The translations under genes were made by a program, and so were the position numbers. DNA of 64,000 nucleotides, from positions 1,550,001 through 1,614,000 of the forward strand of contig NZ_FUIH01000007.1 in assembly GCF_900162695.1 (NCBI RefSeq), given 5' to 3'. Origin of the DNA: Virgibacillus siamensis. GTDB lineage: Bacteria; Bacillota; Bacilli; Bacillales; Amphibacillaceae. A model generated the notes under the pieces. The model searched no databases, was not told the origin of the DNA, and saw only the letters and a program-made list of their open reading frames with translations. Positions 25,852 through 34,015 of this stretch are shown piece after piece. Position 1 is the first letter of the stretch. Each line of letters opens with the position of its first letter.

Positions 25852-25877
25852 AAAAAGAGCGGCACAATTGTGCGCTC
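25852..25877 (-). terminator. udk terminator
   Basis: Minus strand: GAGCG...CGCTC enclosing the self-complementary ACAATTGT, followed by TTTTTA. It lies between udk and greA. Confidence 0.75.
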
Positions 25878-25952
25878 AGTAAAAAAAATATATCCCTATA
25901 TTACTTACTAAACACTACTATGGCAGATTTAATTTAAATTTTCAATACTTTT

Positions 25953-26594
25953 TCATTCTTTATTTTGTCGATTTTTCGATAGGATGTTTTCTATTTTCGT
26001 TGCCATTATATCAATTGCAACATGGTTTTGTCCGCCCTCGGGTATGATAATATCCGCATAGCGTTTTGTTGGTTCCACAAATTGCAAATGACTTGGTCGT
26101 ACATTATTGATATATTGATCGATCACTGAATCCAATGTTCTGCCGCGTTCTTTTATATCACGAAGCAGCCTTCGTATAATGCGGACATCTGAATCGGTAT
26201 CCACAAATACCTTTATATCCATCAAGTCAACTAAACGTGGATCCTCCAGTATGAGTATCCCTTCCAGGATAATCACTTCTTTCGGATCGACCGGAATAAC
26301 CTCATTTGACCGTGTATGAATCTTATAATCGTAAACGGGTTTCTCTATCGATTTCTGATTCATCAAATCATGCAGATGACTGATTAATAAATCATTATCA
26401 AAAGCCAAAGGATGATCATAATTCGTATTCAGTCTCTCTTCAAACGGGAGGTGACTTTGATCTTTATAATAGTAGTCCTGTTCAATTACTAAAATTGTTT
26501 TATCCGCAAACCGCTGGCAGATGGAACGGGTGACAGTTGTTTTACCGCTGCCGCTACCACCTGCGACACCAATAACAACGGGTTTCTCAGGCAT
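25953..26594 (-). CDS. udk: Uridine kinase
   Basis: 213 residues. P-loop GVAGGSGSGKTTV at the N-terminus, then NYDHPLAFDNDLL and PVYDYKIHTRS for nucleoside binding, and RLLRDIKERGRTLDSVIDQY in the lid region. It phosphorylates uridine and cytidine in pyrimidine salvage. It follows yrrM after 20 bp, and the gene order yrrM-udk-greA (without yrrN and yrrO here) corresponds to B. subtilis. Confidence 0.97.
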   Translation of the reverse strand: MPEKPVVIGVAGGSGSGKTTVTRSICQRFADKTILVIEQDYYYKDQSHLPFEERLNTNYDHPLAFDNDLLISHLHDLMNQKSIEKPVYDYKIHTRSNEVIPVDPKEVIILEGILILEDPRLVDLMDIKVFVDTDSDVRIIRRLLRDIKERGRTLDSVIDQYINNVRPSHLQFVEPTKRYADIIIPEGGQNHVAIDIMATKIENILSKNRQNKE

Positions 26595-26614
26595 CGTTCA
26601 CCAGCTCCTTCCCT

Positions 26615-27250
26615 TTACTTTTTATAACTGATTGCAACCCCATCACCAACTGGAACAATGGATGTAATAAAATCCGGATGTTGGACAAGCCATTCATTGT
26701 AATCACGAAGTTTACGTGCTATTTTTTGAAACCTCGGATGTTCTTTTTCGGAATCGGCCACAAATCCTTTAAATAAGACGTTGTCTGATAAGATATATCC
26801 ATTTTTGGCTAAAAGTGGTGCTGATAATTCAAAAAAGCGTTTATACTTCCCCTTAGCAGCATCAATAAACACCATATCAAATGTTCTTTCGGCATCAAGG
26901 GTACTTATTTTATCTGCAGCGTCACCATGGATAACCTGTATACTATTCCCCATTTCCAGTTTGTTTATGTTATGAACAGCCTGTTTGTAGCGTTTTTCAT
27001 CCTGTTCTATTGTAACAATCGTTGCATCAGGGTTAGCTTCAAGCATTCGCAATGCAGAATATCCAATTGCTGTACCTATTTCCAAAATCCGTTTCGGTTT
27101 GGTTAGTCTGATAAGCTGCATCATAAAGTCCATTCCAACCGGATCCATGATGGGAACCTGTTCCGCTTTTGCCTCACTTTCCAGATTCCGGATCCACTCC
27201 GGTGAAACTGAGAGTACAGCCTGTAAATATTGTTCTAGTTTTTCCTCCAT
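26615..27250 (-). CDS. yrrM: Class I SAM-dependent O-methyltransferase YrrM
   Basis: 211 residues. It belongs to the catechol-type O-methyltransferase family: ILEIGTAIGYSALRMLEANP is motif I, TIEQDEKRYKQA follows, and MVFIDAAKGKYKRFFE with LSDNVLFKG carry the metal-binding Asp/Asn residues. B. subtilis YrrM (TrmR) methylates the 5-hydroxyuridine at tRNA position 34; the same role is likely here. The two U34-hydroxylation peptidases yrrN and yrrO that follow in B. subtilis are missing between yrrM and udk. Confidence 0.9.
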   Translation of the reverse strand: MEEKLEQYLQAVLSVSPEWIRNLESEAKAEQVPIMDPVGMDFMMQLIRLTKPKRILEIGTAIGYSALRMLEANPDATIVTIEQDEKRYKQAVHNINKLEMGNSIQVIHGDAADKISTLDAERTFDMVFIDAAKGKYKRFFELSAPLLAKNGYILSDNVLFKGFVADSEKEHPRFQKIARKLRDYNEWLVQHPDFITSIVPVGDGVAISYKK

Positions 27251-27281
27251 ATTGTCACCCCCTGCTTTTCAATGTTCATGT

Positions 27282-27318
27282 AAAAAAACGGGAAATGTGA
27301 ACAACTATTCACACTCCC
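27282..27318 (-). terminator. mltG terminator
   Basis: Minus strand stem GGGA-GT-GTGAA / TTCAC-ATT-TCCC with a six-base loop, followed by TTTTTTT. It separates mltG from yrrM. Confidence 0.8.
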
Positions 27319-27359
27319 TTCAGTTTTCAGCTGTACATATTTACTTTTACAACGATTTA

Positions 27360-28478
27360 TTATTTTATATATTTCTTTTTATTTTTCCTATGCTTTTCTA
27401 TTGTTTCAGCATAATGAATTTTGCCCTTGCTGTCATGAAGGAAATACAGATAATCCGATTTTTCCGGGTTAACAGCGGCTTTCAATGAACTTTCCGCGAA
27501 ATTGGAAATTGGTCCTACCGGTAATGCATCCACATGATAGGTGTTATACGGTGATTTAATTTTAAGATCCTTATATAACACTTTATCCTTATGACCGCCC
27601 AAAGCATACAAAACGGTTGGGTCAGTTTGGAGAGGCATACCTTTATCAAGACGATTGTAGAATACCCCAGCTATTTTCTTGCGCTGTTTCACAGAACTTG
27701 CCTCATTTTCAATAAGGGAAGCCATCGTCATTGCTTCGTGTACAGTTAATCCCTGTTTAGAAATCTCATTCATGTATGGCGTAACAACATTCACTGTCTT
27801 CTTAAGCATTTTTTCAATTACGGATTCAACACTTGGACTTTTCGTATAAAAATTAAAGGTTGCAGCGTACAAATACCCTTCCAACGGAGTTCTAATATCC
27901 GGATTTAATATATCTTTGGTTAGAATCTGAGGATATTTGTTCATTAGTGATTCTACATAATCACGGTCATTAACTTTTTTTAAAAAGTCCTTCTTGCTGA
28001 ATGACAACTTATCCGAATAAATTTTCGCCATCTGTTTTATCGTCTTACCCTCTGGTATAGTGATTCGCAATAAAGGTTCTTCCATTACCTTCCCGTGCTT
28101 TAATGATTGTATAATCTTATCAATTTCCATAGATGGTGAAAACGTGTAGTTGCCGGCCTGAAAATTGGATTGATTATTAAATTTTATGTAGAAGCGAAAT
28201 ACCCGTCCATCTTTAATAATGCCGTTTTCTTCCAGTATGGATGCAATATCGGAAGTTGAAGATCCCATTGGTATTTCCACTTTTACTTTTTCATCACTAT
28301 CTGGGTCAACTGGTTGTAAGGCAGACTTAATATACATGTAGCCTGATATACCACCAACAACCAGGATAAGGACTACAGCCACAATAATAAGTGCGACAAT
28401 TTTTCGGACAAGCCGGGATTCTTCGCTGCGCAATATGAGGTTGTCCCTGTATTTTCGTGGCTTTTTATCCTTGCTCAT
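27360..28478 (-). CDS. mltG: Endolytic murein transglycosylase MltG
   Basis: 372 residues from ATG at 28478, seven bases after AAAGGGGG; the earlier in-frame GTG lies in that site. The N-terminus is cytoplasmic and basic, with one membrane helix near residues 30-52, then a LysM-like part and the YceG lytic domain. The catalytic Glu is in MASLIENEASS, and the typical LQTDPTVLYALGG and SPYNTYHVDALPVGPISN follow. MltG cuts nascent glycan strands. Listed in B. subtilis as yrrL. Confidence 0.95.
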   Translation of the reverse strand: MSKDKKPRKYRDNLILRSEESRLVRKIVALIIVAVVLILVVGGISGYMYIKSALQPVDPDSDEKVKVEIPMGSSTSDIASILEENGIIKDGRVFRFYIKFNNQSNFQAGNYTFSPSMEIDKIIQSLKHGKVMEEPLLRITIPEGKTIKQMAKIYSDKLSFSKKDFLKKVNDRDYVESLMNKYPQILTKDILNPDIRTPLEGYLYAATFNFYTKSPSVESVIEKMLKKTVNVVTPYMNEISKQGLTVHEAMTMASLIENEASSVKQRKKIAGVFYNRLDKGMPLQTDPTVLYALGGHKDKVLYKDLKIKSPYNTYHVDALPVGPISNFAESSLKAAVNPEKSDYLYFLHDSKGKIHYAETIEKHRKNKKKYIK

Positions 28479-28540
28479 TGGGTTTCCCCCTTTCACCCGG
28501 TTAATTATACTAAAAAACTCATAAATTTTCTACAAAAGTA

Positions 28541-28569
28541 TAGCCGATATCATAATCTGACATCGGCTA
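28541..28569 (-). terminator. Hairpin between yrzB and mltG
   Basis: TAGCCGAT (28541-28548) pairs with ATCGGCTA (28562-28569) around a 13-base loop. The U tract on the minus strand is weak (TACTTTTG). Confidence 0.55.
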
Positions 28570-28602
28570 AACAATCAGTTATTTGGTTACAGGCTTCAGG
28601 AA

Positions 28603-28893
28603 TTACTGATTTTGATCTTCTTCATCAGCCAGTGTGTTCAGCATTTCCTCCACCATTTCCCATTCTTCATCCGATTCAATGGCAAATAATGAAAGGTCAT
28701 TGTCATCCTTTTCTTTTTCCTCGTAGCGAAAGGCATATACTTCTACTTCTTCGTCATCCTTTTGCTCAACAGGCACTACTGCAATATAAGATTGTTCCGT
28801 TTCATCAACATCGAATGAAAACAATACCTCAAACAAATGCTCCTCACCGTTTTCATCCGGAATGATGATCCGTTCTTTTTCATCCAGTGGCAT
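28603..28893 (-). CDS. yrzB: DUF1292 family protein YrzB
   Basis: 96 residues, very acidic (about one third Asp/Glu). The pattern ERIIIPDENGEEHLFEVLFSFDVDETEQSYIAV with later EWEMVEEMLN fits DUF1292. Function unknown. It ends the ireB-ruvX-yrzB set, which is conserved across Firmicutes next to alaS and mltG. The gap to ruvX is 18 bp, with a GGGGTGA-like ribosome site. Confidence 0.9.
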   Translation of the reverse strand: MPLDEKERIIIPDENGEEHLFEVLFSFDVDETEQSYIAVVPVEQKDDEEVEVYAFRYEEKEKDDNDLSLFAIESDEEWEMVEEMLNTLADEEDQNQ

Positions 28894-28911
28894 TTTATGT
28901 CACCCCATTTC

Positions 28912-29325
28912 CTAAGCTTGATCCAGATACCCTTGGAGTATCATGACAGCAGCCATTTTATCAATTACCTTTTTCCGCTTCTTCCTGCTGACATCCGCTT
29001 CAAGCAACACGCGTTCTGCAGCCACAGTGGTAAGTCGTTCATCCCATAATGCTGCAGGGATATTATGAACCTTTTCAAAATGGTCAGCATAATTCTCGGA
29101 TGCCTGTCCACGTTCCCCAATACTGCCATTCATATTTTTCGGCAACCCGATGACGGCCTTTTCCACGCCATGCTCGGCTATAATTTCCTTTAACTTATTG
29201 TCCGCTGAACGGATATCCCGTTCATCCCATTTAATGGTTGTTAGGCCCTGAGCTGTCCATCCAAATGCATCACTAATGGCAACACCAATTGTCTTGGAAC
29301 CAACATCCAAACCAATTATTTTCAT
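28912..29325 (-). CDS. ruvX: Holliday junction resolvase-like protein RuvX (YqgF family)
   Basis: 137 residues. RNase H-like fold with GLDVGSKTIGVAISD at the start, VIGLPKNMNGSIGERGQASENYA, LWDERLTT and the final Asp in KKRKKVIDKMAAVMILQGYL. Family members cut Holliday junctions in vitro or process pre-16S rRNA. Its ATG directly follows the ireB stop. Named yrrK in B. subtilis. Confidence 0.95.
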   Translation of the reverse strand: MKIIGLDVGSKTIGVAISDAFGWTAQGLTTIKWDERDIRSADNKLKEIIAEHGVEKAVIGLPKNMNGSIGERGQASENYADHFEKVHNIPAALWDERLTTVAAERVLLEADVSRKKRKKVIDKMAAVMILQGYLDQA

Positions 29326-29595
29326 TTAGTTTTCCCTGCGCTGTTCATCGAGATAGAATTTGACCAATTCCTCAATCACTTCATCACGTTCAATTTTGCG
29401 AATCAGGTTTCTGGCGTCATTATATCTCGGTATATATGCCGGGTCACCGGATAGTAAATAACCAACAATCTGGTTTATCGGATTATAACCTTTTTCTTTA
29501 AGGGCACCATGGACAGTGAAGAGTATTTCCTTGATATCCTGATCAAAAGGTTCTTCTGAAAAGTTAAACTTCATCGTTTTATCAGTAGAGCTCAT
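29326..29595 (-). CDS. ireB: IreB family regulatory phosphoprotein
   Basis: 89 residues. The family pattern MSSTDKTMKFNFSEEP, LFTVHGALKEKGYNPINQIVGYLLSGDPAYIPRYNDARNLIRKIERDEVIEELVKFYL is unmistakable (DUF965; yrzL in B. subtilis). In enterococci IreB is phosphorylated by the PASTA kinase IreK on an N-terminal Thr and lowers cephalosporin resistance; a Thr lies near the start here (STDKT). It heads the ireB-ruvX-yrzB operon downstream of alaS. Confidence 0.94.
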   Translation of the reverse strand: MSSTDKTMKFNFSEEPFDQDIKEILFTVHGALKEKGYNPINQIVGYLLSGDPAYIPRYNDARNLIRKIERDEVIEELVKFYLDEQRREN

Positions 29596-29689
29596 AGTGA
29601 CACCTCATTCCATAATTTGCCTTCATTCTTTATTCTAACATGTTTAACCCTAATATTATATCTTTTTTTGTCAGATTGAAAGTAACAGC

Positions 29690-32332
29690 TTATCCATTTG
29701 TATTATCTTTAACATATTTACTGGCAAATAAAAGTGCATCATCAATGTTTTCCGGATTTTTACCACCTGCCTGTGCCATGTCAGGGCGTCCACCGCCACC
29801 GCCGCCACATAACTGGGCAGCTTGTTTAATAAGGTTCCCGGCATGGAGACCGTCATCCATCAGATCATTGGAAACACCTGCAGCAAGCTGAACTTTTTCG
29901 TTATTTTCTGCAGCTAACAGTATAACTCCCGAACCCATTTTTTGTTTCAGATTATCGACCATGTTGCGAAGCTGGTTCATGTCCTTGACGCTAACCTTTT
30001 GCGCAAGTACTTTAACACCATTTACTTCTTCCGCGCGATCAAGGATGGATGATGCTTCTGCATTGGATAACTTGGAACTCAGTGATTCATTTGTTTTCCG
30101 AAGGGATTTAATTTCCTCAAATAAACCTTCCACCCTCTCCGGAGCCTGTTCTTCTGTTGTTTTTAGCAATTGCGCCGTTTCGGAAAGCAAACTTAGTTTA
30201 TTATTTACATATTCGTATGCATTTCTGCTTGAAACTGCTTCAATACGTCTTGTTCCGGCGCCAATTCCTGTTTCGGATACAAGCTTAAACAAACCGATTT
30301 CTGCGGTGTTTGCCACGTGACAGCCACCGCATAGTTCAATACTATAATCACTTACCTGTACAACGCGAACGATATTGCCATATTTTTCACCAAATAAAGC
30401 CATCGCACCCATTTCCTTCGCTTCATCAATTTTCATGTTTTCGATAACCAATGGGATAGATTCCCAAATTTTGCGGTTTACAATTTGTTCTATCTCTTCC
30501 AGTTGTTCCTGTTCCACACTGCCGAAGTGGGAGAAATCAAATCGCAACCGATCAGGTGTTACAAGGGAACCGGACTGATTGACATGATTACCTAAAACAT
30601 CTTTCAATGCCTGATGCAGCAGATGTGTTGCTGTATGATTTTTGATGATAGCTTTACGAAATTCTTTATCAATAATGGCTTTTACTGTATCGCCCACATG
30701 AATCTCACCGTCTTTTACGTGGACTTGGTGAATATGTTGACCCTTTGGTGCTTTTTGAACATCTTTCACATACCCAGAGAAGTTATCGGAATATATCCAT
30801 CCCTGATCAGCAATCTGACCACCGCTTTCAGCATAAAAAGGCGTTTCTTTCAGCAGCACGAGCACAGTTTCACCAGCAACAGCCGATTCTGCATGTTTAT
30901 TTCCCGAAACAATTGCTGCAATCGTGGTCATTGTTTCACTATAATCATAGCCGACAAATGTACTGTCTGAATCCAGTTCGCTTAAAACTCCATCCTGAAT
31001 CTGCATGGAGTCTGTTTTCTGGCGCGCTTTACGGGCACGGTCACGCTGCAAACTCATTTCCTTTTGAAAGCCTTGCTCATCAATGGTGAATCCCTCTTCT
31101 GCTACATATTCTTCTGTTAGTTCTTTCGGGAATCCGTACGTATCATAAAGACGGAAGACTTCATACCCCGGAAACACATTACTTCCCTTTTGTTTTTCTT
31201 TTTCAATAATGGCTGTCAATATTTCCAAACCGTCATGCAATGTTTCATGGAAGCGTTCTTCTTCAAGCTTCACCACATTTTCTATATAGTCCTGCTGTTT
31301 AGCAACCTCCGGATAAAAATCCTTCATTATGGTCCCCACAACGGGAACAAGCTGATACATAAATGGTTGGTTTATTCCAATCTGTTTAGCAAACCGGACT
31401 GCACGGCGCAATAGCCTCCTTAATACATAGCCCCTTCCTTCGTTTGACGGTACTGCATTGTCACCAATCGCAAACGTAACGGTCCGGATATGATCGGCAA
31501 TCACTTTAAATGCCGTATCTGTTTCTTCACTTTGACCGTAAGTTGCTCCGGATAGTTCCTCAGTCTTCCGAATCAGCGGCATAAACAGATCAGTTTCAAA
31601 GTTTGTTGGTGTATCCTGAATGACACAGACCATTCGTTCAAGTCCCATTCCTGTATCAATATTTTTCTTCGGAAGTGGTGTATACGTATCATCAGGATTG
31701 TGATTAAACTGCGAAAATACCAAATTCCAAATTTCAAGATAACGTTCATTTTCTCCGCCTGGATATAGCTCTGGATCATTGGGATCGGATCCGTATTTTT
31801 CACCCCGGTCAAAGAAAATTTCTGTATTTGGACCACTTGGACCTTCACCAATATCCCAGAAATTCTCCTCCAGACGGATAATTCGTTCTTTCGGGATTTT
31901 TATCTCGTGAAGCCAAAGATCATAAGCCTCATCATCTTCCGGGTGAACAGTTACGGATAAACGTTCAGCATCGAATCCAATCCATTTATCGCTTGTCAAA
32001 AACTCCCACGCCCATTCGATTGCTTCCTTTTTAAAGTAATCGCCAATCGAAAAATTACCAAGCATTTCAAAAAAAGTATGATGCCGGGCAGTATATCCGA
32101 CATTCTCGATATCATTCGTCCGAATTGACTTTTGTGCATTAACGATCCTGGGATTATCGGGAATAACCCTTCCATCAAAGTATTTTTTTAATGTGGCAAC
32201 ACCACTGTTTATCCAAAGCAGTGTCGGATCTTCTTTTGGAACAAGTGATGCGCTCGGTTCAACCCCATGACCTTTTTCCTTAAAAAAACCCAAAAACATT
32301 TGCCTTACCTGTGCCGATGTTAATTGTTTCAT
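29690..32332 (-). CDS. alaS: Alanine--tRNA ligase
   Basis: 880 residues from ATG at 32332, seven bases after GGAGG. Catalytic-domain motifs include RHHTFFEMLGNFSIGDYF and GMGLERM; the editing domain has HTATHLLHQAL and ELCGGCHVANT, which hold zinc and remove mischarged Ser and Gly; the C-terminal domain has the Gly-rich GGGGGGRPDMAQAGG. Expression is controlled by the T-box leader immediately upstream. It is transcribed from its own consensus promoter within the end of yrrI. ireB follows with a 94 bp gap. Confidence 0.98.
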   Translation of the reverse strand: MKQLTSAQVRQMFLGFFKEKGHGVEPSASLVPKEDPTLLWINSGVATLKKYFDGRVIPDNPRIVNAQKSIRTNDIENVGYTARHHTFFEMLGNFSIGDYFKKEAIEWAWEFLTSDKWIGFDAERLSVTVHPEDDEAYDLWLHEIKIPKERIIRLEENFWDIGEGPSGPNTEIFFDRGEKYGSDPNDPELYPGGENERYLEIWNLVFSQFNHNPDDTYTPLPKKNIDTGMGLERMVCVIQDTPTNFETDLFMPLIRKTEELSGATYGQSEETDTAFKVIADHIRTVTFAIGDNAVPSNEGRGYVLRRLLRRAVRFAKQIGINQPFMYQLVPVVGTIMKDFYPEVAKQQDYIENVVKLEEERFHETLHDGLEILTAIIEKEKQKGSNVFPGYEVFRLYDTYGFPKELTEEYVAEEGFTIDEQGFQKEMSLQRDRARKARQKTDSMQIQDGVLSELDSDSTFVGYDYSETMTTIAAIVSGNKHAESAVAGETVLVLLKETPFYAESGGQIADQGWIYSDNFSGYVKDVQKAPKGQHIHQVHVKDGEIHVGDTVKAIIDKEFRKAIIKNHTATHLLHQALKDVLGNHVNQSGSLVTPDRLRFDFSHFGSVEQEQLEEIEQIVNRKIWESIPLVIENMKIDEAKEMGAMALFGEKYGNIVRVVQVSDYSIELCGGCHVANTAEIGLFKLVSETGIGAGTRRIEAVSSRNAYEYVNNKLSLLSETAQLLKTTEEQAPERVEGLFEEIKSLRKTNESLSSKLSNAEASSILDRAEEVNGVKVLAQKVSVKDMNQLRNMVDNLKQKMGSGVILLAAENNEKVQLAAGVSNDLMDDGLHAGNLIKQAAQLCGGGGGGRPDMAQAGGKNPENIDDALLFASKYVKDNTNG

Positions 32333-32380
32333 AATGCATCCTCCATATCCATAATCTATTTTTGACAATACATTTACATA

Positions 32381-32624
32381 AAAAAATCTCCTCCTCTGCA
32401 TTATCGCAGGGACGAGATTCATCGCGGTACCACCCTAATTATGAACAAAACATGTTCATCACTTTACCATGTTAACGGTTTGAAACCGGCGGGTATTAAC
32501 CGCACTCCGACTTAGCTTTCCATGACCCTCTATTTAAGACTCCTTGCAGCCAAATGGAAGTCTTTCTCTTTGAAATGGTATCATGTACTCCATGTCATCA
32601 ACGTCTTCAGTATAGTATCAGTTA
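32381..32624 (-). ncRNA. T-box riboswitch (tRNA-Ala) of alaS
   Basis: The leader runs from a start near 32624. Stem I shows the AGTA of the specifier loop and the specifier codon GCT (32516-32514), followed by A, for Ala. The T-box AGGGTGGTACCGCG (32436-32423) has TGGT, so the variable base T pairs with the discriminator A of tRNA-Ala. A terminator follows (AATCTC / GAGATT with internal CTGC / GCAG and seven T). Uncharged tRNA-Ala should stabilise the antiterminator and allow alaS transcription. Confidence 0.95.
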
Positions 32625-32630
32625 TGCGAT

Positions 32631-32659
32631 ATTATAAAAAATTAATGAACAATTGTCAA
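32631..32659 (-). promoter_or_regulatory. alaS leader promoter (perfect sigma-A consensus)
   Basis: Minus strand TTGACA (32659-32654), 17 bp, TATAAT (32636-32631), an exact consensus promoter. The -35 box overlaps the yrrI stop codon. Confidence 0.9.
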
Positions 32660-33720
32660 TGAATCCGACCGGCATCATTCCAATGTTCGAAAATCACTTT
32701 TAAAACGGTAAGGACTGGCACAGCAATAATCATTCCGACAACCCCGAACATTTCACCACCGACAAGTAGAACAAAAATAATAGCAGCCGGGTGAATTTGA
32801 ATACTTTTCCCCATCACATAGGGTGTCAGTAAATTCCCTTCCATTACCTGGATTGCTGCAATACCCGCGATGACAATCAGCAATAAATCAGGGGCCGTTG
32901 CTGCAGTAATAGCTACAACCGGTAATGCACCAATGATGGGGCCGAAATAAGGAATGATATTTGTAATTCCAATCACAATAGCAAGCAATAATGCATAGTT
33001 AATATGCAAAAAATACAGAAGAGCAAATGATACCAGGGAAACTATTAGACAAACCAGGAGTTGACCGCGGAAATAACCGCCGAGACGATCATCCAACTCT
33101 CCGGCAAGCTGCCTGACATCATCCCTGTACTTTCCCGGGACCCACTTTTTCAGAAAGTCCTTCATTTTTGTATAATCTTTCAGAAAGTAAAAAACCAGGA
33201 CAGGAATTACCGTCAGCAGGATAATCATATCAAAAATTTTCGTAAATCCCCGAACCAGGTTTGTCAACAAATTCTCAACATATGATTCCAGTTCACGTAA
33301 AAGTTCATCCATCTTGTCATGGACATTTTCCGGTAAGAATGCCGTGTATTCATATAATGAATAGATAAAATCACGATACATATCCAATAGCTGCGGCAGT
33401 TGATTCTTCAATTCCGCTAACTGATGTATAATGGCCGGATAAATCCGATAGATCAGATAAGCAGTGCCACCAAAAAAAATCACGTAAATCACCATTACAG
33501 CCAATCCTTTTGGCATATTATACTGGTGCATTTTACGAACTACCGGATACAATAAATAAGCAATAAGTCCAGCTATTAAGAAAGGAGCGATAATATGCCA
33601 TAGAAAAGAAAAAACAGCTCCATATACCGGGAACAGTTTTATAATCAAATACACAAACAATAATACGACTATTCCAGTCAGAGCTGTCAGGAAGATATTC
33701 AACAGTTTAGCTTTTAACAT
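32656..33720 (-). CDS. yrrI: AI-2E family transporter YrrI
   Basis: 354 residues from ATG at 33720 (AGGAG seven bases upstream). About eight membrane helices, with the family segments FLIAGLIAYLLYPVV, FYFLKDYTKMKDFLKKWVP, YFRGQLLVCLIVSL, IGITNIIPYFGPIIGALP and HPAAIIFVLLVGGEMFGVVGMIIAVPV. The group (PF01594) includes sodium/proton antiporters of halophiles as well as the AI-2 exporter, so substrate is open. It sits upstream of alaS as in B. subtilis. Confidence 0.92.
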   Translation of the reverse strand: MLKAKLLNIFLTALTGIVVLLFVYLIIKLFPVYGAVFSFLWHIIAPFLIAGLIAYLLYPVVRKMHQYNMPKGLAVMVIYVIFFGGTAYLIYRIYPAIIHQLAELKNQLPQLLDMYRDFIYSLYEYTAFLPENVHDKMDELLRELESYVENLLTNLVRGFTKIFDMIILLTVIPVLVFYFLKDYTKMKDFLKKWVPGKYRDDVRQLAGELDDRLGGYFRGQLLVCLIVSLVSFALLYFLHINYALLLAIVIGITNIIPYFGPIIGALPVVAITAATAPDLLLIVIAGIAAIQVMEGNLLTPYVMGKSIQIHPAAIIFVLLVGGEMFGVVGMIIAVPVLTVLKVIFEHWNDAGRIH

Positions 33721-33758
33721 GTAATCGCTCCTCAGCAACTATAATTGACATGCCAAGG

Positions 33759-33950
33759 TTACCATTGAATTTTCCGTTCATCTTCGGAAAACAAGTCATT
33801 CAGTGAGCTTAGTGAACCATCAGATTCCACTTGATGAATCATGACTTCATTCTCAAAGACAGACAACTCAATAAAACAGTTCCAGCAATAATATTGTTGT
33901 GATCCGATTTTCCCTATATCCTTCCCATTGCAATTCGGGCACACGAACAT
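33759..33950 (-). CDS. Small zinc-ribbon protein
   Basis: 63 residues from ATG at 33950, eight bases after AGGAG; an earlier in-frame ATG at 34019 overlaps recD2 and has no better site. Two CxxC knuckles (CPNC near residue 4 and CWNC near 23) make a zinc ribbon, followed by a short acidic tail (LNDLFSEDERK). I do not recognise a named gene. It lies between recD2 and yrrI, in the same direction and probably the same transcript. Confidence 0.75.
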   Translation of the reverse strand: MFVCPNCNGKDIGKIGSQQYYCWNCFIELSVFENEVMIHQVESDGSLSSLNDLFSEDERKIQW

Positions 33951-34015
33951 ACGTAAAGCTCCTTTGATAATTGTTTCCTTATCGTTGCCCGATATTTTAG
34001 AAAATATACGTCTGT

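Noticed and set aside
32333..32422. N-terminal extension of alaS by 30 codons
   Set aside because: The extra codons are the T-box antiterminator/terminator; the GGAGG-preceded ATG at 32332 gives the normal AlaRS start.
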